64,000 nt of DNA. Origin: Siphonodentalium dalli. Lineage: Eukaryota; Mollusca; Scaphopoda; Gadilida; Siphonodentaliidae. Under the pieces are notes generated by a model that was not told the DNA's origin, did not search any database, and saw only the letters and a program-made list of their open reading frames with translations. Position numbers and translations under genes: made by a program. Positions 45,775 through 58,800 of this stretch are shown here, one piece after another. The first letter of the stretch is position 1; every line of letters starts with the position of its first letter. The stretch is taken from the NCBI GenBank assembly GCA_032622095.1, contig CP136063.1, forward strand, positions 89,007,980-89,071,979, written 5' to 3'.

Positions 45775-48072
45775 ATAATGCGTGATGGAAATCCGTCCAA
45801 TAGTCGCTGGACTTAAATATTTCCATAACCGCGCGCGCAAAAGATAACCGAGTGTTAATTGTTAACCCCTTATTACTAAATACGAGTCGTTACAATATGG
45901 AATGTTCAGATAATAAGTTTAACAACACATGAACATTTCCCTCCAATAAAGTGGACTTCTTCTGAACTTTTATTAACTGTCTTCTGCTTATTTAGCCACC
46001 TCCAGATGAATAATAGACCATTGCATTTAGCAAAGAAAAGGTGAACGATGATTAGCGGCCTTATATATAATACAGACTATAAGATGGTGCGTTTCGTGTA
46101 TCACTGTCGACTAAAGAAACCGATGGGGATTGTTGTGTGGACTTAGTTTGGATGTATAACTTATATAGCGGTCTCATGACAGCATACTATTTTCCGGACA
46201 CAGGACTGTGGTTATATCGTCTGTCTCATGACAGCATACTATTTTCCGGACACAGGACTGTGGTTATCGTCGCATTTTCAACTGTAACCACATGTACACT
46301 CGATGATCAAATTCCCGTTCATGGAAAATAACAACATTGTTGTTCAGCTATCGATCTCTCCCCTTGGATCCGAATTTTCCATGAGATATTCTATTTTTTT
46401 TTTTTTTTTTGGCAAACTTAACCAAACACGCTGCCCACTGATATCGTCGGAAATTTGCCGCGGTTCTGCGGTTGGGGATAAGTTTATGTTAAAATTTCAA
46501 CTGTTGGTATGAAAAGACATATTGTACAACTATTGGTTGGAACATTACATTATCAGAGTAATCTCAATAGTCTAAAATTTTCAACTTTTTAAAAACAATT
46601 ATGAGGCAACTTTCAAACTCTTGGTCATATATCGCATTGCTTGCACATGTCTTTATTCTAAATCAGTTCTGTCTTTTCTGTGTATCTTCTGTTGGGTTTT
46701 AATTTCGACTGAAAAGAGTTAATCGTCATACAGATATAATAAGTTCATTATACGATACCCACTGCATTGTGCATGTTTGAAGTATTAAATGGACTCGTTT
46801 TAACGCCAGTGCCTTTGTCACAATGGATCGACGGGGTCCATTCCTATCAATGGAGATAAATAGTACGAAATGAACCTAATTCAATGACTAAATCGTTCCA
46901 TTCAATAGCAGGATGTGCTATTTTGGTTTATGTGTATAGTGTGTATTGCAAGAGCTTAATTGGTGTGTTCAATAATTAAATATATCGTGCATTAAATTTG
47001 TCATTCAGTATTGTTGCTAGTTGCCACTGATCATGACTGATGTAAACCAATTACAGACACCTTGAAAGTTCACCTCCAACAGGGACGCGGCAAATGAGTG
47101 TCTCACCACCCCAACTTTGGTCAAAACTTTCAACAGTTGGAAATGTCATGCGTGACACAATGACTGTCAACAATTAGTTGGAAATTTTACACCATGCACA
47201 TACAGGTTGAAATTGAAACCAGTTATTATAGTGGGGAATATGTTTTAGACCAAAGGTAGCATGTTTTTTCTACTTTTGGTCAATGAAATGTCAGTTGAAC
47301 ATTTTCCAAACTTATGGGGTGTCAGGTTGAACATTTCCAACACTTGGAAAGTTTGATCGGGCTCCAGTTGGACAGTGCCACCCCAAGAGGGGGGCGGGTG
47401 CAAATTGTATTTCGCAAACATGGGGAGATTGGTCTGGGTCAAGGGGGTGAAAGCTGGACACCCCAAACGGAATCCTTCTAGCCACGTTCCTACACCCCAT
47501 GCATCAGGGATGGGGTATAATATTAATGTTTATGGTAATTCATTACAGGTATTACATTTTCTCAACTAATGAATAGTAATTTGTAATGCGTCCTTTTCTG
47601 AGATACTTGCATTTCAGAGTAATTCTCAAATAGCCATGCACATGAACGGTCACAATTTTGTTGAAACTTTCTTTTTATAAAGGAACGTGCCATGTATTAA
47701 AATTTGTCGAATGTATGTTTAGGGTAAGTAGTGAGACTCACAAACACAGTCTTTATTTTAAGCTTAACACCATGCACTGGACGTAATGATAATGGTATGA
47801 TACAATACTAAGGGATGGTACGGTCCCTATGTTTGCTGTGTTTGGCGTCCATGGACAGGGTCTGCATGTGGCGAATTTCCCATGCGAAGAAATAAAGTTT
47901 GGATTTCTTCTGATAACACCGACACCGATTTGAACAAGGCATGATATGAATGGCCTTTTAAATTGTACTTCCATGGTCACCATAGCGCTTTTAATGTCTA
48001 TTGGATGTGTTGACAACAGGTGACAAGAAACAATTGTCAATACTCCAGTATGAATAATTTGTCCCAACAGTG
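45775..48072. other. Intergenic DNA with short duplications
   Basis: A perfect tandem duplication of about 47 bp (CTCATGACAGCATACTATTT...) lies at 46174-46268. The dispersed 'CAACAGTTGGAAATGTCA' repeat family occurs at 47060-47480, with inverted segments. No gene was recognised. Confidence 0.5.
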
Positions 48073-48512
48073 AGGTTTAGGGCATGTTCATACGCTGGCA
48101 AGTTTGCACGGTATGTTTCGCAGGCATTTCTTCATAGAAAACCACATGGTGCCAGATATGAACGGAAACGTGGATATAACATGCATCTTTACCAAGGCAA
48201 ACTACACATGAGAAGTAACATTTCTGTATATAGATCCACTTGTAACAGTGGTACTGGCATTTGCCTTCATGCACCACTATGGTTGATTCTTGCGAGAAAA
48301 ATTTGCATGTTATTTACAGGCAAATTTCGTTGGCATCGCTACTGGTTGAACTGCAGACATTTGACTTCGCGCGAATTTAGCTGTGGTACAGATGCATTTT
48401 ATATGCTTCTTTCCGTTCATATTCTGGCACCATATCGTTTTCTACGACGATATGCCCGCAAACCATACCGTGCAGACATGCCAGTGTATGAACGTACCCT
48501 TAGTGTACTATG
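48073..48512. repeat. 440-bp foldback element
   Basis: The outer arms pair across the unit: 'TTCATACGCTGGCAAGTTTG' near 48087 against the complement of 'CATGCCAGTGTATGAACG' near 48477. So do the 'GCACGGTATG' and 'ATATGAACGGAAA' blocks. Because the arms are complementary, long open frames appear on both strands (147 codons on +), but they translate repeat sequence. Confidence 0.7.
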
Positions 48513-48743
48513 AACCGCCTGTTTCGAACCAGACCATGTGCTATTTGTATCAAAAGTTTCACATGCATGGATAAATGTTCACAAATACAAATAGTGATAA
48601 CAATGGTTTAGATTTGCTCAATCCCGTAATTGGAGAGTAAAACATGGTCTATCTCTTCCTAGGTACGTTTTATATAGTTTGCGGGGTATAAAATAAATAA
48701 AACATATGAGTCGAAGACCTCTGCTCGGGAACGCTACAATCAA

Positions 48744-49174
48744 TTAAAGATGCATTATCCGAATTAACGCTCCTACTATTTCTTTGGCTTCGGGGGGGGG
48801 GGGGGGGGGTAAAAATATTTTATTCGAGTCGAGGAACAAACCCAACAAAGCTCAGAGTGTTCAGATATCGATTTTTGAAGTTTGTTATTCTCGAGATGTG
48901 CAATTATTTGTGGCCCAGAAAAACGTCGTCAAACGAACGGTGTCGGACAAAATTGCGGATGAAGATGGATAACTCTAAAATCAAGTGGTAACACGGCCAA
49001 ATTTTGTGATACTCAAGTGATACGACGTTTTGGGAAATTTGATACCAAAGTTGACAGTGGTTAGCATTATTTTGTTGCAATTCATCGATACTGATAACTA
49101 AAGCGCATTTTGAAGAAATGTTGTTGTTGTATTTTGATGATATGGGGACCGTCTGATCGGATTGAGTACCTTTA
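48744..49174. mobile_element. TTAA MITE family A, diverged copy
   Basis: Starts TTAAAGATGCATTATCC and ends GGATTGAGTACCTTTAC. It contains an expanded G run (48796-48809) where other copies have GGGGGT. Confidence 0.75.
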
Positions 49175-49438
49175 CTATTGATTTTATATTGATAAATTTT
49201 TTTATATATAATACGATAATCAATTCAAGTTGATTGTATGTATGATACCAGATATAAAATAAATATTAATAGACATAGAAGCCTTTTCGGGCAAGGGTAT
49301 TTGATTCATATTTATGATTTAATACTACTAGAACCAATATACAACTTGTTTAATAATAATGAAATTAAAGCAAATTAAATCTATTTTCACATGCCCTTGT
49401 CTATAATAGTTAGTGTACATTATAGTTGTATGCTGAAG
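49175..49438. other. AT-rich stretch, no feature recognised
   Basis: Short AT-rich spacer between a MITE and the GAT microsatellite. Confidence 0.4.
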
Positions 49439-49680
49439 ATGGTGACGACGAAACGACGATGATCGTGGTGTCGTGGTGATTATGATGAAGACGATGACCA
49501 TGACGACGATGCTGATGATGCTGATCACGATGATGATTATGACGATGACGACAGGTGAAGATATTGATGATGATGATGACGACGACGATGGTGGTGGTAG
49601 TGGTAACGGTGTTGATTATGATTATTATGACGATGAAATTGGTGATAATGATGATGATCATGATCATGACGCATCATGAC
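49439..49680. repeat. GAT/GAC trinucleotide-rich microsatellite
   Basis: Irregular runs of GATGATGAC, GACGAC and ATGATGATG over about 240 bp. They give open frames of poly-Asp, poly-Met/Thr and poly-His type on both strands. These are not genes. Confidence 0.85.
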
Positions 49681-49709
49681 GCTCGAGAGGTCGCTGTTTA
49701 TTTTGTACA

Positions 49710-49877
49710 TACAGTAATGCCCAAAGTAATTGACCACATAACCACAGCAGAATTATGGGTAATTTTTCAGGATTTAGTCGGAAATATGGCTTGTTGACAT
49801 TATTTCCGACTAAATCCTGAAAAATTACACATAATTCTGCTGTGGTTAAGTGGTCAATTACTTTGGGCATTACTGTA
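49710..49877. mobile_element. TA-flanked mariner-like MITE, intact small form
   Basis: Perfect-looking ends TACAGTAATGCCCAAAGTAA and complement, with TA on both sides. Arms of about 80 bp meet at TTGACATTATTTCC. This is the best-preserved copy of the family in the window. Confidence 0.88.
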
Positions 49878-51779
49878 CATGCTTTCTTCATTATATCGAT
49901 CTGTTGTATGTAATTTCATTTTTCTCATGTACAATTGGATCAGAGAATAAAGCAATTATAATATTATTATAAAATTTATTTTATTTCACATGAACTCACC
50001 GTGAAGGCATTGCGCCCCTTTAATAGACATGCTACTTCTTGGGTTTTTGTCATATAGCACACATGCACAGTAGTGTAAATGAAATTGGAGTTTTGAAGTT
50101 CTCCGACATCGGTTGTGATAATACATGATGGAAAGCAAATTTACATTAATATTATTAGCGAGTTACGTTTCCCTTTTGCAATTGGTTAAATAAATAATTA
50201 TTGCATTGTGCCGTAATGTTTAGGCCTTTTGGCACGTGCACCTTATTATTGGGTCTGCCCAAACGACGTGAAAACGACTGTGCATTTCATTTTCAAAAAT
50301 AATATGAACCCATGGGAAAGATAAATGTTTGCTCGGCACAACTTGTTGATATAGACATTTCTAATGTCGGAATACAACCTTGTTGACCGAAGTACAAAAT
50401 TGATGTTTGGTTAACATGAATGTTTCTTGTTTCAGATCCACCAGAGGCTTCTGTGGACGATGCCGTGAGTATAGATCAGTATAGCTGCACAATAGATCCG
50501 TATAGAGCTGCACAATTTATTATAATTTGTGCCCAGACTGTTCGTGGGAATAATTATATTCCAATCACTGAAGCAACTCATGAGAAAATCTAGTATGATT
50601 CACACGAGAACCGCATGTATCCTCAATATATTGATGTAAACAATATTTACCCCCCCCCCCCCCCCGCCAGCGACAAAATGACCAGAGTCTATGCATATAA
50701 CTTGAAAAAGGCTATGCATGGACATGTGTACATTGGTATTCCAAAAGAATCCCGCTTGGTTTAGTCTTCCCATTACCTTAAAGTGATGTGAAACACTCCG
50801 GTAGATTGATCAAATAATATAAATGGAGAATAATCTCGTTCAAAGTAGTAATTTTTACAAATATTATATCCGAATTGGCAACACACGCCGCCATTCTTAC
50901 ATATTAATTAAATGCAGTGACTCTCGATGGCGAAATCATTTTCGTCAGTTTACCGGCGATAGATGCGTCCCGAATCGAGTAGTAAATATTTACAATTGAG
51001 CGTAGTTCAGACGATGTTTTCTATGGAGTGGCACGGTCGATTTGCATGAGATTTTCGGTGATGTTAGTAGAATGCTATATTCATCCAGTTGGCATAGCGC
51101 CTGGATACTAACTGGTCAGTTTCGCGCACCCGATCATGTGCATACTATGTCTTTAACCCCAAACTCGTGGATATATTGTTAAATTTTAGACTATAGGGAC
51201 ATTTAAGCTATTCGGTTGATTCTTTGTGGGAACCAAACCTAAGATTTAGTTCCAGGTGGAACTGGTGTGGAACTGGTTGGCTCTATATTGGTATTTGGTT
51301 CGGGAACCAAATTGGGAGCTGTTTTCTTATAATGTAGCAGGAAAGACATTATTGACTGACAATCAGACATGCTGTAGTGATTGATGATTTGTGGTTGGAA
51401 TGGGATGAGACAACAAGCCTATTGTGGCTTTTTTGTAAGTGCTCTCCCAAATCGCTCGAATGTCCCGAACGTCGTCAGGTCATTCCGGGCGAATCAGGTA
51501 GATACTCCTGCTAATTTGTAACTTAGATATAATAGTACACATACAGGGCGGAATGAAGTTATATATTGTAGATCACAAGCAACAACAGACAAGAAAACCA
51601 TAGTCAGAAATGGTAACGCCACCAAGATCATATTATTAGCCATAAATATAAATTATAATATAATTATAATATAAACTAGCTTTCAAATTCCATGTGGGAA
51701 ATTTGCATACTTCCATATATCAAGTTTTCCCGTTTCTCGTGTTATACATTACATTCTTCAAACTGTCTTCTGTATTACA
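49878..51779. other. Intergenic DNA, no gene recognised
   Basis: A run of C lies at 50651-50665. An exon-like segment at 50436-50464 (TTGTTTCAG before, GTGAGT after) was considered and not supported. Confidence 0.45.
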
Positions 51780-52490
51780 CTAGCTGATGGGCCCGACTTC
51801 GTCCGGGCTTTTTCCCATCTGATTTCCGGCGAAAGGCGCGATTTGACCTTGAATTGACTATTTTGAAAGTCAAGGTCAGGTCGGGGTCATGATTTGACCC
51901 GTCCAAAACACTCCCCGGAGAAAAGTACCCCTAGGTATCAAATTTCGTCGAAATCCGTCCTTTTACGCGACTTGACCTTTAATTGACCATTTTGAAGGTC
52001 AATGTCAGGTCGGGGTCACGATTTGACGCGTCCAAAACACTCCCCGACAAGGTATCAAATTTCGTCGAAATCCATCCGTTTTACCCGATTTGACCTTTGA
52101 TTGACCATATTGAAGGCAAAGGTCACGCCGGGGTCACGATTTGACCCGTTCAAAACACTCCCCGGACAAAAGTAACCCTAGGTATCAAATTTCGTCGAAA
52201 TCCGTCCGTTTTACCCAAATTGACCTTGAATTGACTGTTTTAAAGGTCAAGGTAAGGTCGGGTCACGATTTGACCCGTCCAAAACACTCCCCGGACAAAG
52301 GTATCCCTAGGTATCAAATTTCGTCGAAGTCCGTCCGTTTTACCCGATTTCACCTTGAATTGACCATTTTGAAGGTCTATGTCAGGTCGGGGTCACGATT
52401 TGATCCATCCAAAACACTTCCCGGACACAAGTACCCCTAAGTATCAAATTTCGTCGAAATCGATGGAAAGCCGAAGGGGATATGCTAGTT
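51780..52490 (-). repeat. Helitron-like end followed by a minisatellite of about 125-bp units
   Basis: On the minus strand 51780-51810 reads GCCCGGACGAAGTCGGGC, then CCATCAGCTAG, a hairpin plus CTAG like the 3' end of the Helitron-like arrays. Inside, about five units repeat 'GATTTGACC(C)GTCCAAAAC', 'ACTCCCCGGACAAAAGTA' and 'TCAAATTTCGTCGAAATCC'. The far end carries 'CCGAAGGGGATATGCTAG', which recurs inverted at 53540-53575. Confidence 0.6.
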
Positions 52491-52587
52491 GCTAATTGCT
52501 AGTTGTAGTTATACGACGCACGACTTGACGCGGTTTTTTCAAGGTGTTTCAGGGTGTTTCAAACTAGAAGATAGAATTATTCGGCGT

Positions 52588-52699
52588 TTCAAATGGTGAT
52601 GAATTATAGTATTTAATTCATATTTTATGGCATAAATTGTTATTAAAACCGTATATACTATAAAAAAATCGATGACTCGAAAATTAAGTGGGCCTTTAA
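52588..52699 (-). mobile_element. TTAA MITE family B, end fragment
   Basis: Only the last 110 bp of an inverted copy are present, 'TTTCAAATGGTGATGAATTA' to GTGGGCCTTTAA. Confidence 0.75.
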
Positions 52700-53085
52700 A
52701 GTCAATACAAAGTCACAATTGCAGTTAGGTTCATTTCATACTCGTCTATTCAGCGATATTCTGCTGCGCAGTTTGTTATAGCCTCCAGTATTCATTAAGC
52801 GTTATAGCCACACTGTTATAATCCGCCTTTAGCTGGCGTATTCTTGCCTCTGAGATTATTGAGATACTACGTCACACGTAATGACATTAAATCGCATGAA
52901 AACGTAGCAATTGTGTGAGCTGCGTGGCGTGAATATGTATTGAGAAATAACGTCATACGTAATGACATTAAATCACATTTATTGTTTAATGTTTTAAGTT
53001 ATTTCCTTCATAAAAAGAATCTTCGTGATAATGAACCCTCTCAATACTTTAGAATATAGAATTAACCTTAAAATAACAAAAACCT
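52700..53085. other. Intergenic stretch, no gene recognised
   Basis: A phrase 'ACGTCA(C)ACGTAATGACATTAAAT' occurs twice (about 52868 and 52950). Nothing else stands out. Confidence 0.4.
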
Positions 53086-53521
53086 TCGGAATAGAGAACC
53101 TTCGGAATAGCGAACCTTCGGAATTGTGAACCTTCGGAATAGCGAACATTCAGAATAGAGAAACTTCGGAATAGTGGACCTTCGGAATAGCGAAACTTCT
53201 GAATAGAGACATGCCCCCCCCCCAACATTCATATTATATGCCCAGAGTTCAAAGGTATGGGCCCATAAATTTATAAAATTGGCCCTTAAAATATTGAACC
53301 CCAAATTGGAGCCCGCGCAGAACAAAACTTAAGTCAACTGTACCTGTGTCATGTCCCAATGCAGGAGGGTCCATATATACCGCAACATTCATATTATATG
53401 CCAAGAATTCAAAGGTATGTGCCCATAAATATTTTCTAAGATTGGCCCTTAAAATATTGAACCCCAAAGTGGAGCCCGTACAGAAAAACCTAAGTCAGCT
53501 ATACCTGTGACATGTCCCATT
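53086..53521. repeat. 16-bp minisatellite and a two-copy 160-bp tandem repeat
   Basis: About eight units of CTTCGGAATAGCGAAC type fill 53086-53207. After a C run, two copies (53225-53353 and 53384-53521) share 'ACATTCATATTATATGCC', 'TTCAAAGGTATG' and 'AAAATATTGAACCCCAAA'. Confidence 0.8.
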
Positions 53522-54350
53522 GATTTTGATCATAGTATAACTAGTAACCAGCAATTAGCAACTAACATGTCCCCTTCGGTTTTCCATCTTTGATTATCAC
53601 ACGATCGTATGCTCTATCGGTACAGTTTACTCAAGTACGAGAATACCTAATTACCAATAATGCAATCGATCATTGGTCCACGCGTTATTAAAATTTCCAA
53701 AACATATTACACCGGTGGCGTAAACACATGTGCTAATCTGTGTCGGACTATCGTGACTCTATCGGTACGGTTTACTCGAGTACGAGAATACATAATTACC
53801 CATAATGCATTCGCCCATTGGTCCACGCGTAAATAAAATTTCCAAAACATCTTACACCGGTGGCGTAAATAACAAAATATAAGAAGTGGAGTGGGTGAGA
53901 TTTGGGGATTGAGGATAACCAATGAAAATTAAATGACAGCAGTTATGGAAGAGAGGATATTCACAAAGGGGAATGGCACAATGCTGTTGAATATGTATGT
54001 ATGTGGCAAAGGATGTATACAGACAAAGACTACACTGCACGCTACACTATATACGCTGTATTATGCAACTTTAATACAATCGTTTTGCATTCATTTATAT
54101 GTATCTTGGTGCGGCCTCGAATAGTCTATGATTTTTCCCTCATGGCAATTTCGGAGAAGCCTTCATGTTAGGTCAGGCTCTTTATGTGAAAGTATTATGT
54201 TTGGAAGAGAGGGTATACAGCAATTGCAGTCTAGAGGTCTGGTATAACTGAAAAGTCTAAAAGATAATGGCCGTCACCGCATACACACTATAGTTTATAT
54301 ATATTCGCCAGTTTTATATTCCATGCTGCATGTATACGTCACATTTTCTC
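53522..54350. repeat. Two-copy tandem repeat (53610-53880) in otherwise plain DNA
   Basis: Units of about 150 bp share 'CTCTATCGGTAC', 'GTTTACTC', 'CATTGGTCCACGCGT' and 'ACACCGGTGGCGTAAA'. They are related to the repeats at 6240-6695. The rest of the stretch holds nothing I recognise. Confidence 0.6.
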
Positions 54351-54778
54351 TTAATGGCCCACTTAATTTTCGAATGCCCAGATAACATAATACACAACAT
54401 ATTCCATAGTATATACCATTTGGAAGAGAACCAAAAAATATATATTCCACCAGATTATGGAACAGCTTTGGCCTAGGAATGTCCACCAAGTGATAGAGAT
54501 TCTCAGACTCATTCCAAGATTTCCCCGTAGTCAACCCAGAATGCACTAGAATTCAAAATAAGAGATAGAGTTATTCCCCTTCCATTAAGAATAATAGAGT
54601 TTACAGTACAGTCAGGATCAAAATTAAGCACAGAACACACCTCGGTATCTCGACACAAACAACAGTTTATTCGACCGGATCAGTTGATTTGTAGATCTTC
54701 CTCTTTCAAATGGTATATAATATGGAATATGTTGTATATTATGTGATCTGGTGATTCGAAAATTAAGTGGGCCTTTAA
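54351..54778. mobile_element. TTAA MITE family B, diverged copy
   Basis: TTAA at both ends (54351, 54775). The ends read TTAATGGCCCACTTAATTTT and AATTAAGTGGGCCTTTAA. The centre has diverged and carries a sequence not shared with the other copies (about 54430-54540). Confidence 0.8.
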
Positions 54779-55825
54779 ACAGCAGGAGGGGTGGCGATAG
54801 TGGTGGGTGTGTGTCCCAGCCTCTACATGCAGCTAAATTTTGTAAAAAAAATCAACATTTCAGAGCGGAATTGCTCTGATAGTTTGATTCTCGATTCAGT
54901 GTGAAATATGTTGTTTTAAAGAAAAAGTCGAATATTTTCCTATATCTGGTTAAATATTTGGAGTGTAATGGTCATCAATTGGAAAATTTACAACCGTAAG
55001 GGGTGTCAGGAAGTTTGAAACAGTTGGAAAGCTTGGGACTCGGGACAAGGTTTAATTAGGTGACCCTGTATAAGTCCCTGCATCTTTTCTTACATATGTG
55101 AACTGATTTTTCCATGTATATACCATGTGATGAATGCTGGATTCTGTGATAAAATACGATTCCATCGAACATATTCAAAATTGGTGACAGCGGCCAACGA
55201 TTCGTGAACGGACAGGAATGTTTACTACATTCCGGGGAGGGGTCCAAGCATTTGTAATTGGTCAACTACACCCTATCCAATAATTGAGCCAAATTTTCCA
55301 CAATTGTTTACGTCGTGTGTATAATTGGTTTTGGGCTATCTCGCCTTCAATTGCGACAAAAATGGTACTACAAGGCTAACCCAAACCCCTCCCGGAAATA
55401 TATTCACTCAACCTGACATATTTTACCGGGATTTAGTATTGAACATGACGCTGAACCCTTTCTAAACTGAATGGATTCTCCCACCAGTTATAGCAGTATA
55501 TATTGGAATGGTATATTATTCGTTTGGAGGGGTGTTCAGAATAACTTAGCAGATGACAGTCAAACGAAAAGATAATACAAGTGCTGAAGTATTCATATTA
55601 ATTATAGTGGGAAATGTTGAGATATATAATAAGTTCAACAAACGATATACGTTTCTTTGTTGAACTTATTATCTGAACATTTCCCTTATAGAACTACTCA
55701 TCAATGAGTATTTAGAATAGAAAGGGCTAATATAAACTAATCCAGTTTTAACATTGATACGTTGTGAACAGGGCAACATATTTTGGGCTTCTGAGTAGAT
55801 TTTGGGGAGATCGTTAATTCGAGTC
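54779..55825. other. Intergenic DNA, hairpin near 55630
   Basis: A hairpin built on 'AATAAGTTCAACAAACG' lies at about 55624-55670, with relatives near 22000 and 16250. The dispersed 'CAGTTGGAAAGCTTGGG' repeat occurs near 55020. No gene. Confidence 0.5.
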
Positions 55826-58800
55826 CTATATTAGTGTGGTCGTCAGAGGGTTCGACCCGGAAGAAATTGGTATAGAAGCGGTTTTGGTGTCATTCGACGC
55901 GGGAGAATCTCGTGTATAACATATCCAAAATCCGCTAAAATCCGCTTTGGGCAAAATTCAGGATCCAAGATGGCGTCCAACATGGCTGCCGTTAGTCAAA
56001 AGATACTCTGACTGATATTAATTCGATAACAGTGAGAACAAATGTTGTCATATGTATACAAATGTATACATTTTTGCAAAGGTACAATGTTGAGCCACCT
56101 GTTTATGGCAAAAATGGAACCCATCGTCCCAGATGGCCGCCAATATGGCGGCCTAAACTCGAACATTTGAAGTTTTTGCCTAATATCTTAAAGATAAATT
56201 CCTGTTGTTTGATAATGGTTCAGACTGGCGACATTGATCAGTCATATTCATGTTAATTCATCATTGGAGCAATGAAAGATACCATAAATGGGGTCCCAGA
56301 CTCATCTACACCCTCAAAAATTCGATTTTACAGAACGCGGTATAACATTCCACAAAACTCTCCATTGTGATTACAGTCATATATCAACAAGAAATGGACA
56401 GAACTGTACAATGTAAGTTGGGCATACCAATATCTATAAATACTCCAATTCAATGAAACCCAAATTGGCGCTTTGTCTCAAAATGGCTGCCAAAATGGCG
56501 GTCAAAATATGGAAAATGGCGGATATTGATCACAGTGTCATTCAATCCATTATAAGTAGTGGTTGATGAATAAAATTGACTAAATACATACGAATGAATA
56601 CCTCTTTATGATGCCATTATGCTAGCTCTATGTAAAAACTTAAAAATCAGTACCAAAAATGGCTGCCAAAATGGCCAACCGATGTGAAAAATACTATTTT
56701 CTATCACTTCTGTTTATCACTTGTTGCTCTCTGAACTGGGAAACAATGGGTATATTCTTTCAATGATCGTGTCAACTGATCATTACAGCAATGACATTTC
56801 TAATAGATTAGATCATAGTTTACTCCGGTCCTTCACTAATAAGTTATAACGAATGCGGTATGAAATTTAACCAAAATCGACTTTGGGGTTCTGGTCACAT
56901 TTGATATTTAGGGATGAGTAGATCTTGTCTACAAAATAATTGATCGTTTCTTTTATTTGTGAACATTCCATCTCAAATAGACCAAAAGAAACAATAAATT
57001 TTATCTAATATGGCTTCCAAAACGAAAATGGTAGACTCTGCCCAGCTTATCACATAATGGAAGTTGTGAGTGGTGGATTTAGTTGATAGTTGGCTCATAT
57101 ACATGTATGTGGCTCATATACATCAAATCTCGACTCATCAGTGCTATAATGTCGTATATCCATTATGGCGGAAAATGAGTATTTGATACCATTCGAATCG
57201 TGAGAAAAAATCCAATCCGATGGGCCAAACTGTCCTTGCATTGGATGACAAATATTCGCACAAACCAGTGAAGCAAATGTCTTTACAATTATTCGTACTA
57301 TGAGGTCGTATGTCCAACAGCAGCCAATCGGACGCTTCAGGTTGTCCACGTGACTTCTGTTTTGTGTTTGTGAATTCTAAAATGTGTGCTATATGGCAGT
57401 ATCTCCATCTTAGTCGCGGGATCATTTGGTGATTTAAATTTTGTGATTGTTGCACACATTTCTGTATGATGATGCACATGGGTGAATTTTCATAGTGTAG
57501 AATAGGCACTTTTTAGTTCATAGACACATGCAATTGCCACCATATTTAGCTTAATCTGCATTTATTAGCACAACTTCATTATAGCACGGAAACGAATCGT
57601 CGCTGGCATACGCAAAATGTCATATCTCCAAACAAGCTATTGCTTTTTAAAAGAAAACGAGGGAATAAACAGAAAACAACATGTGGTTCAATGAACAGCT
57701 AATGTCAGTTTTCATTGGGATAAATACAACAATACGTCATGCTTTGTCAACATTAGGAGAAATGTTGTCTAAAAACTTCAACCTTCATTTTCTCGGAAAG
57801 TTGAAAATGTGGGTTACATTATAGCACTGATGCGACGAAATATTAACTATTCGGGCTCGGCCATCATTTTCAAGTTTCAAGCTGGAACTAAATGTAGCCC
57901 ATGGATTCCCCATTTCGACATGTAAGAAAAGTAGTTTTACTCTGATCTCTTCCCAGATATCAACTCTCCGGTAAATGGTGATCTCTTATGTTCTAGAAAA
58001 TACGTGTGCCAAATACATATATGTATGAAGAAACTATTCCCATACATTGTTTACACATCGACTCCGTAAGTATGTGGAGGTTTTCTTGGACAAGCGGGAT
58101 TTTCAAACATCGAAACCGTCCGTACAAACAATAAAAGTTAATAGGATATGACGTTGGATGTAGGTCTAGAGTACGTCGTCCGCATGAAATAGTTTCGTGT
58201 CATTAATTTGCACATAGTTCGTGCTCTGATGAGCATTGATGAACGCCTTATGTGGCAGTTTGATTGTCTAACATCCGGAAAATAACATGTTCATCGTTCA
58301 CATTTCTTAGACAAACATGTTGTTAATCACCATCTTCATGTGGCATTTCTATCCAATGACAACCTTGAAATGCCAGTTAATCAAGCTAAATGGTTGATAC
58401 CTTTACGCCTACGGGTCAGATCCAGCCGTGACGAACATTGTGTCTACATACCATTGATGAAATTCACTAAATGTGTAGAAGATATAGGTGCGTCTATATA
58501 TGTACTAGAATGTTTCTATCCACATGTATATACCCACAATCGCATGACACGGAATTGTCACATAAAGTGTGAAGGGTATACAATGTACGTGCGAAATTTC
58601 ATTTTTCCTCTTGATGTTGAAGAAAATAATTTTACTTTGAAACTCTCCAGCTCCGATAACCAACTTGCCCACCAATTAAGTAAACCCCAGATTATTCGCT
58701 TTTCCCTCCTGTCCTTTTCACTTTCGCCAGCACTGGAAAACCTATTATAGCCTGATGCTTCCGTACTAGACCACCGATGCCCATATAATTGATGTTCCGA

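Noticed and set aside
48070-48513. 147-codon frame
   Set aside because: It translates a foldback element; the complementary strand is open for the same reason.
49328-49737. Poly-Asp, poly-Met and poly-His frames
   Set aside because: Products of the GAT/GAC microsatellite.
50436-50464. Exon-like segment with TTGTTTCAG before and GTGAGT after
   Set aside because: It was a candidate for the last PLPPR exon, but its length and phase do not fit after exon 7, and the exon at 26643-26846 fits in phase and ends in a stop.
58340-58750. 136-codon frame as the transposase of the long-inverted-repeat element
   Set aside because: I see no DDE/D or zinc-finger pattern and cannot assign a family; noted only inside the element entry.
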